Origin: Owenia fusiformis
Taxonomy: Eukaryota > Annelida > Polychaeta > Sabellida > Oweniidae
Direction: 5' to 3'
Assembly: GCA_903813345.2 (NCBI GenBank)
Contig: CAIIXF020000105.1
Coordinates: forward strand, 1 to 29,000
DNA length: 29,000 nt
Shown here: positions 27,163 through 29,000 of the stretch, in pieces
Numbering within the stretch: the first letter of the stretch is position 1
Layout of the letters: every line of letters begins with the position of its first letter
Position numbers and translations under genes: made by a program
Notes under the pieces: generated by a model
What the model saw: only the letters and a program-made list of their open reading frames with translations
Told to the model about the DNA's origin: nothing
Databases searched by the model: none

Positions 27163-28266
27163 CTGATTGCTGTTCTGGTTGGCCTGGTAGTTTGGGATTT
27201 TGCTGTTTCGGTTGGCCAGGTGGTTCTGGATTTTGCTGTTCTGGTTGGCTAGGTGGTTTGGGATTCTGCTGTTCTGGTTGGCCTGGTAGTTTTGGATTCT
27301 GCTGTTCTGGTTGGCCAGGTGGTTTGGGATTCTGCTGTTCTGGTTGGCCAGGTGGTTTGGGATTCTGCTGTTCTGATTGGTCAGGACATTTTGGATTCTG
27401 ATGTTCTGGTTGGCCAGGTAGTTTGGGATTCTGCTGTTCTGGTTGGCCTGGTAGCTTTCGATTCTGCTGTTCTGGTTGGCCAGGTGGTTTGGGATTCTGC
27501 TGTTCTGGTTGGCCAGGTGGTTTGGGATTCTGCTGTTCTGATTGGTCAGGACATTTTGGATTCTGATGTTCTGGTTGGCCTGGTAGCTTTCGATTCTGCT
27601 GTTCTGGTTGGCCAGGTGGTTTTGGATTCTGCTGTTCACGTTGGCCAGGTGGTTTGGGATTCTGCTTTTCTGATTGGCCAGGTGGTTTTGGATTCTGCTT
27701 TTCTGGTTGGCCAGGTGGTTTTGGACTCCATTGTTCTTGTTGTCCAGGTGGTTTTGGATTCTGCTGTTCACGTTGGCCAGGTGGTTTGGGATTCTGCTTT
27801 TCTGATTGGCCAGGTGGTTTTGGATTCTGCTTTTCTGGTTGGCCAGGTGGTTTTGGACTCCATTGTTCTTGTTGTCCAGGTGGTTTTGGATTCTGCTGTT
27901 CACGTTGGCCAGGTGGTTTGGGATTCTGCTTTCCTGATTGGCCAGGTGGTTTTGGATTCTGCTGTTCTGGTTGGCCAGGTGGTTTGGGATTCTGCTGTTC
28001 TGGTTGGCCTGGTAGTTTGGGATTCTGCTGTTCTGGTTGGCCAAGTGGTTTGGGATTCTGCTGCTCTGGCCGGCCTGGTAGTTGAGGATTCTGCTGTTCT
28101 GGGTAGTCAAGTGATTTTGGATTCTGCTGTTCTGTTTGAGCTGATGTCTCAAGATTCTGCTTTTTTATTACTTTAGTAGGTGGTTCTGGATTCCCTTGTT
28201 CTGGTTGGGTATATGGTTCAGAATTCTGTTGCTCCAGTTGACCAGGTGGTTCAAGATTCTTCAGTT
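27163..28266 (-). CDS. Internal exon a of the phase-1 host gene: Pro/Gln repeat region
   Basis: The exon is 1,104 nt (368 codons), acceptor CACAATTAACAG, donor G|GTAACT, phase 1-1. Only one frame is open from the acceptor. It encodes about thirty 11-residue units of the type PEQQNPKPPGQ, degenerate at the start (LEQQNSEPYTQ, TEQQNPKSLDY) and regular later. Variants include PEHQNPKCPDQ, REQQNPKPPGQ, SEKQNPKPPGQ and QEQWSPKPPGQ. Such Pro/Gln/Asn repeats are disordered and may act as a spacer or multivalent binding segment; that is inference. Because the unit is 33 nt, two other frames and the opposite strand are also open for hundreds of codons (e.g. the frame giving NSRIPNHLANQ). Those frames meet stops near the acceptor, so they are not chosen. 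Start and earlier exons lie to the right of the window. Confidence 0.75.
27617..27930. repeat. Higher-order repeat of 132 bp (four 33-bp units)
   Basis: A block of four units (Arg, Lys, Lys and the odd QEQWSPK unit) occurs at about 27617-27748 and again at 27749-27880, with a third, partial copy after it. The copies are nearly identical, so they are recent duplications within the array. Confidence 0.8.
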
Positions 28267-28446
28267 CTGTTAATTGTGAAAATAATTCAAAATATTAGAC
28301 AAAAATAAAATATTATTATCCCAACCATGGGTTTTGTATAAAAAACCTCCTACCTCATACCCACGTATGTTGGACATGATACAGTCATTGAAGGGTTCAA
28401 TTTTAAAGATCTTAGTTTATTAAATCTTAGTTTATGAGGAATTATA
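28267..28446. other. Intron-like sequence upstream of exon a
   Basis: No feature recognised beyond the polypyrimidine tract and acceptor of exon a. Confidence 0.4.
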
Positions 28447-29000
28447 GATGAATATATAAGCGCAAATGCCAAAAGGGAAGGGTTACAAAAAACTCTAAAG
28501 AAACCCAACAAGAAAAGCAAACTGTAAGTGTAAATCTGTCATAAGAAAAGTAGACCCTATATATCCCAAAACCATGATCTAACGTAAAAAGAAACAAAGT
28601 CTTACATCTCCCTTCCCCTCCAATCGAGAACCAATATCACAATCCAGGACCAGAACACCAAGGGACATTTCATTCATACTGAAGTCATTACAATACATGT
28701 TGAAGAAAAATTGAAAAAATTGATACCCAGGACTCATAACTTCAAAAATAGTTGTAGATACTTGTACTCATAAAAGATAGAGTATTCAGTCTCAAATGCT
28801 GTGGGATAGATAAAATCCAGTCTCGAAGTCAATAGGCAATTCAAAGGGTCAACATCCATTCGCAAAGCCTTCATCATAATCCATAAAACACAACAATTCA
28901 CAGTGGTCATCAGGAGAAAAACTATGGCTGGTTTCGATCCCTGTTTCTCAACCATTAATGCTATAGCTGGGATCCACCTCAAAAGGTACCAAGTGAAAAA
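28447..29000 (-). mobile_element. Second copy of the retroelement found at 11552-12440, 3' part
   Basis: It starts GATGAATATATAAGCGCAAA and runs to the window edge in the same orientation as the LTR-nested copy. The two share long blocks such as AAAACCATGATCTAACGT, AAGGGACATTTCATTCATAC, TGAAGTCATTACAATACATG, GGTCAACATCCATTC and TATGGCTGGTTTCGATCCC. The part that would encode the RT tail is beyond the window. Confidence 0.8.

Noticed and set aside
27124-28152. 342-codon minus-strand frame of NSRIPNHLANQ repeats
   Set aside because: It is a shifted frame of the 33-bp array; in this frame the exon meets a stop right after the acceptor, and its apparent start is a TTG.
27253-28176. 307-codon plus-strand frame (VLVGQVVWDSA repeats) and shorter Gly/Cys/Trp frames
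   Set aside because: Antisense readings of the same minisatellite; no splice or start context.
28352-28420. Possible exon ending in GTATGA upstream of the repeat exon
   Set aside because: No acceptor gives an open phase-1 frame.

Overview
The window looks like animal (metazoan) nuclear DNA: AT-rich, short split exons with GT/AG borders, and dense layers of retrotransposons, DNA transposons, foldback elements and tandem arrays. The mix of elements (a tyrosine-recombinase retroelement, LINEs, a gypsy-like LTR remnant, tetranucleotide CCGT tracts followed by roughly 140-bp units containing ATGGCCGCCAT-like palindromes) is typical of marine invertebrates. A bivalve mollusc is my best guess, but it rests on remembered resemblance and not on a search. 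There are no bacterial features, operons or CRISPR arrays.

Host gene. Five exons on the minus strand (28266-27163, 20819-20559, 20335-20213, 7423-7304 and 5527-5354) appear to form one split gene, or two neighbouring genes. Every one has an AG acceptor, a GT donor, a length divisible by three, and phase 1 at both ends, so any subset can be joined without losing frame. They encode a Pro/Gln repeat region of about thirty 11-residue units, a Death-domain-like module, two paralogous 40-41-codon modules with a basic SRK motif, and an acidic module. Neither the first nor the last exon is in the window. The introns are filled with mobile elements.

Layout, left to right. 2-1618: 3' end of a Ngaro/DIRS-type element (recombinase ORF with one TGA, then a split direct repeat). 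1730-2330: diverged tandem array. 2438-2878: small inverted-repeat element. 2970-5200: long-TIR, Mutator-like element with a 10-bp target duplication, itself split by a TA-flanked 766-bp element. 5354-5527: exon. 6279-7174: mariner-like MITE. 7304-7423: exon. 7930-13037: minus-strand LTR retrotransposon reduced to gag, with a 10-unit tandem-repeat element inside gag and a truncated reverse-transcriptase element inside its 5' LTR. 13513-14850: direct repeats around a long palindrome. 15020-16190: hairpin and a second kind of tandem array. About 16290-19770: mariner-family transposase relic split by a 2,675-bp TIR element (TTTTG target duplication), which is itself split by a LINE. 20213-20819: two exons. 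20989-21861: foldback element, then an array, then a hAT-like MITE (22449-22979). 23158-23238: tRNA-like unit. 23262-26640: second LINE with frameshifts. 27163-28266: repeat exon. 28447-end: second copy of the element found in the LTR.

All recognisable transposon proteins are truncated or broken except the 507-codon LINE RT reading frame, which is open but 5'-truncated. The parts most worth following up are the host gene with its phase-1 modules and the order of insertions that can be read from the nested elements.
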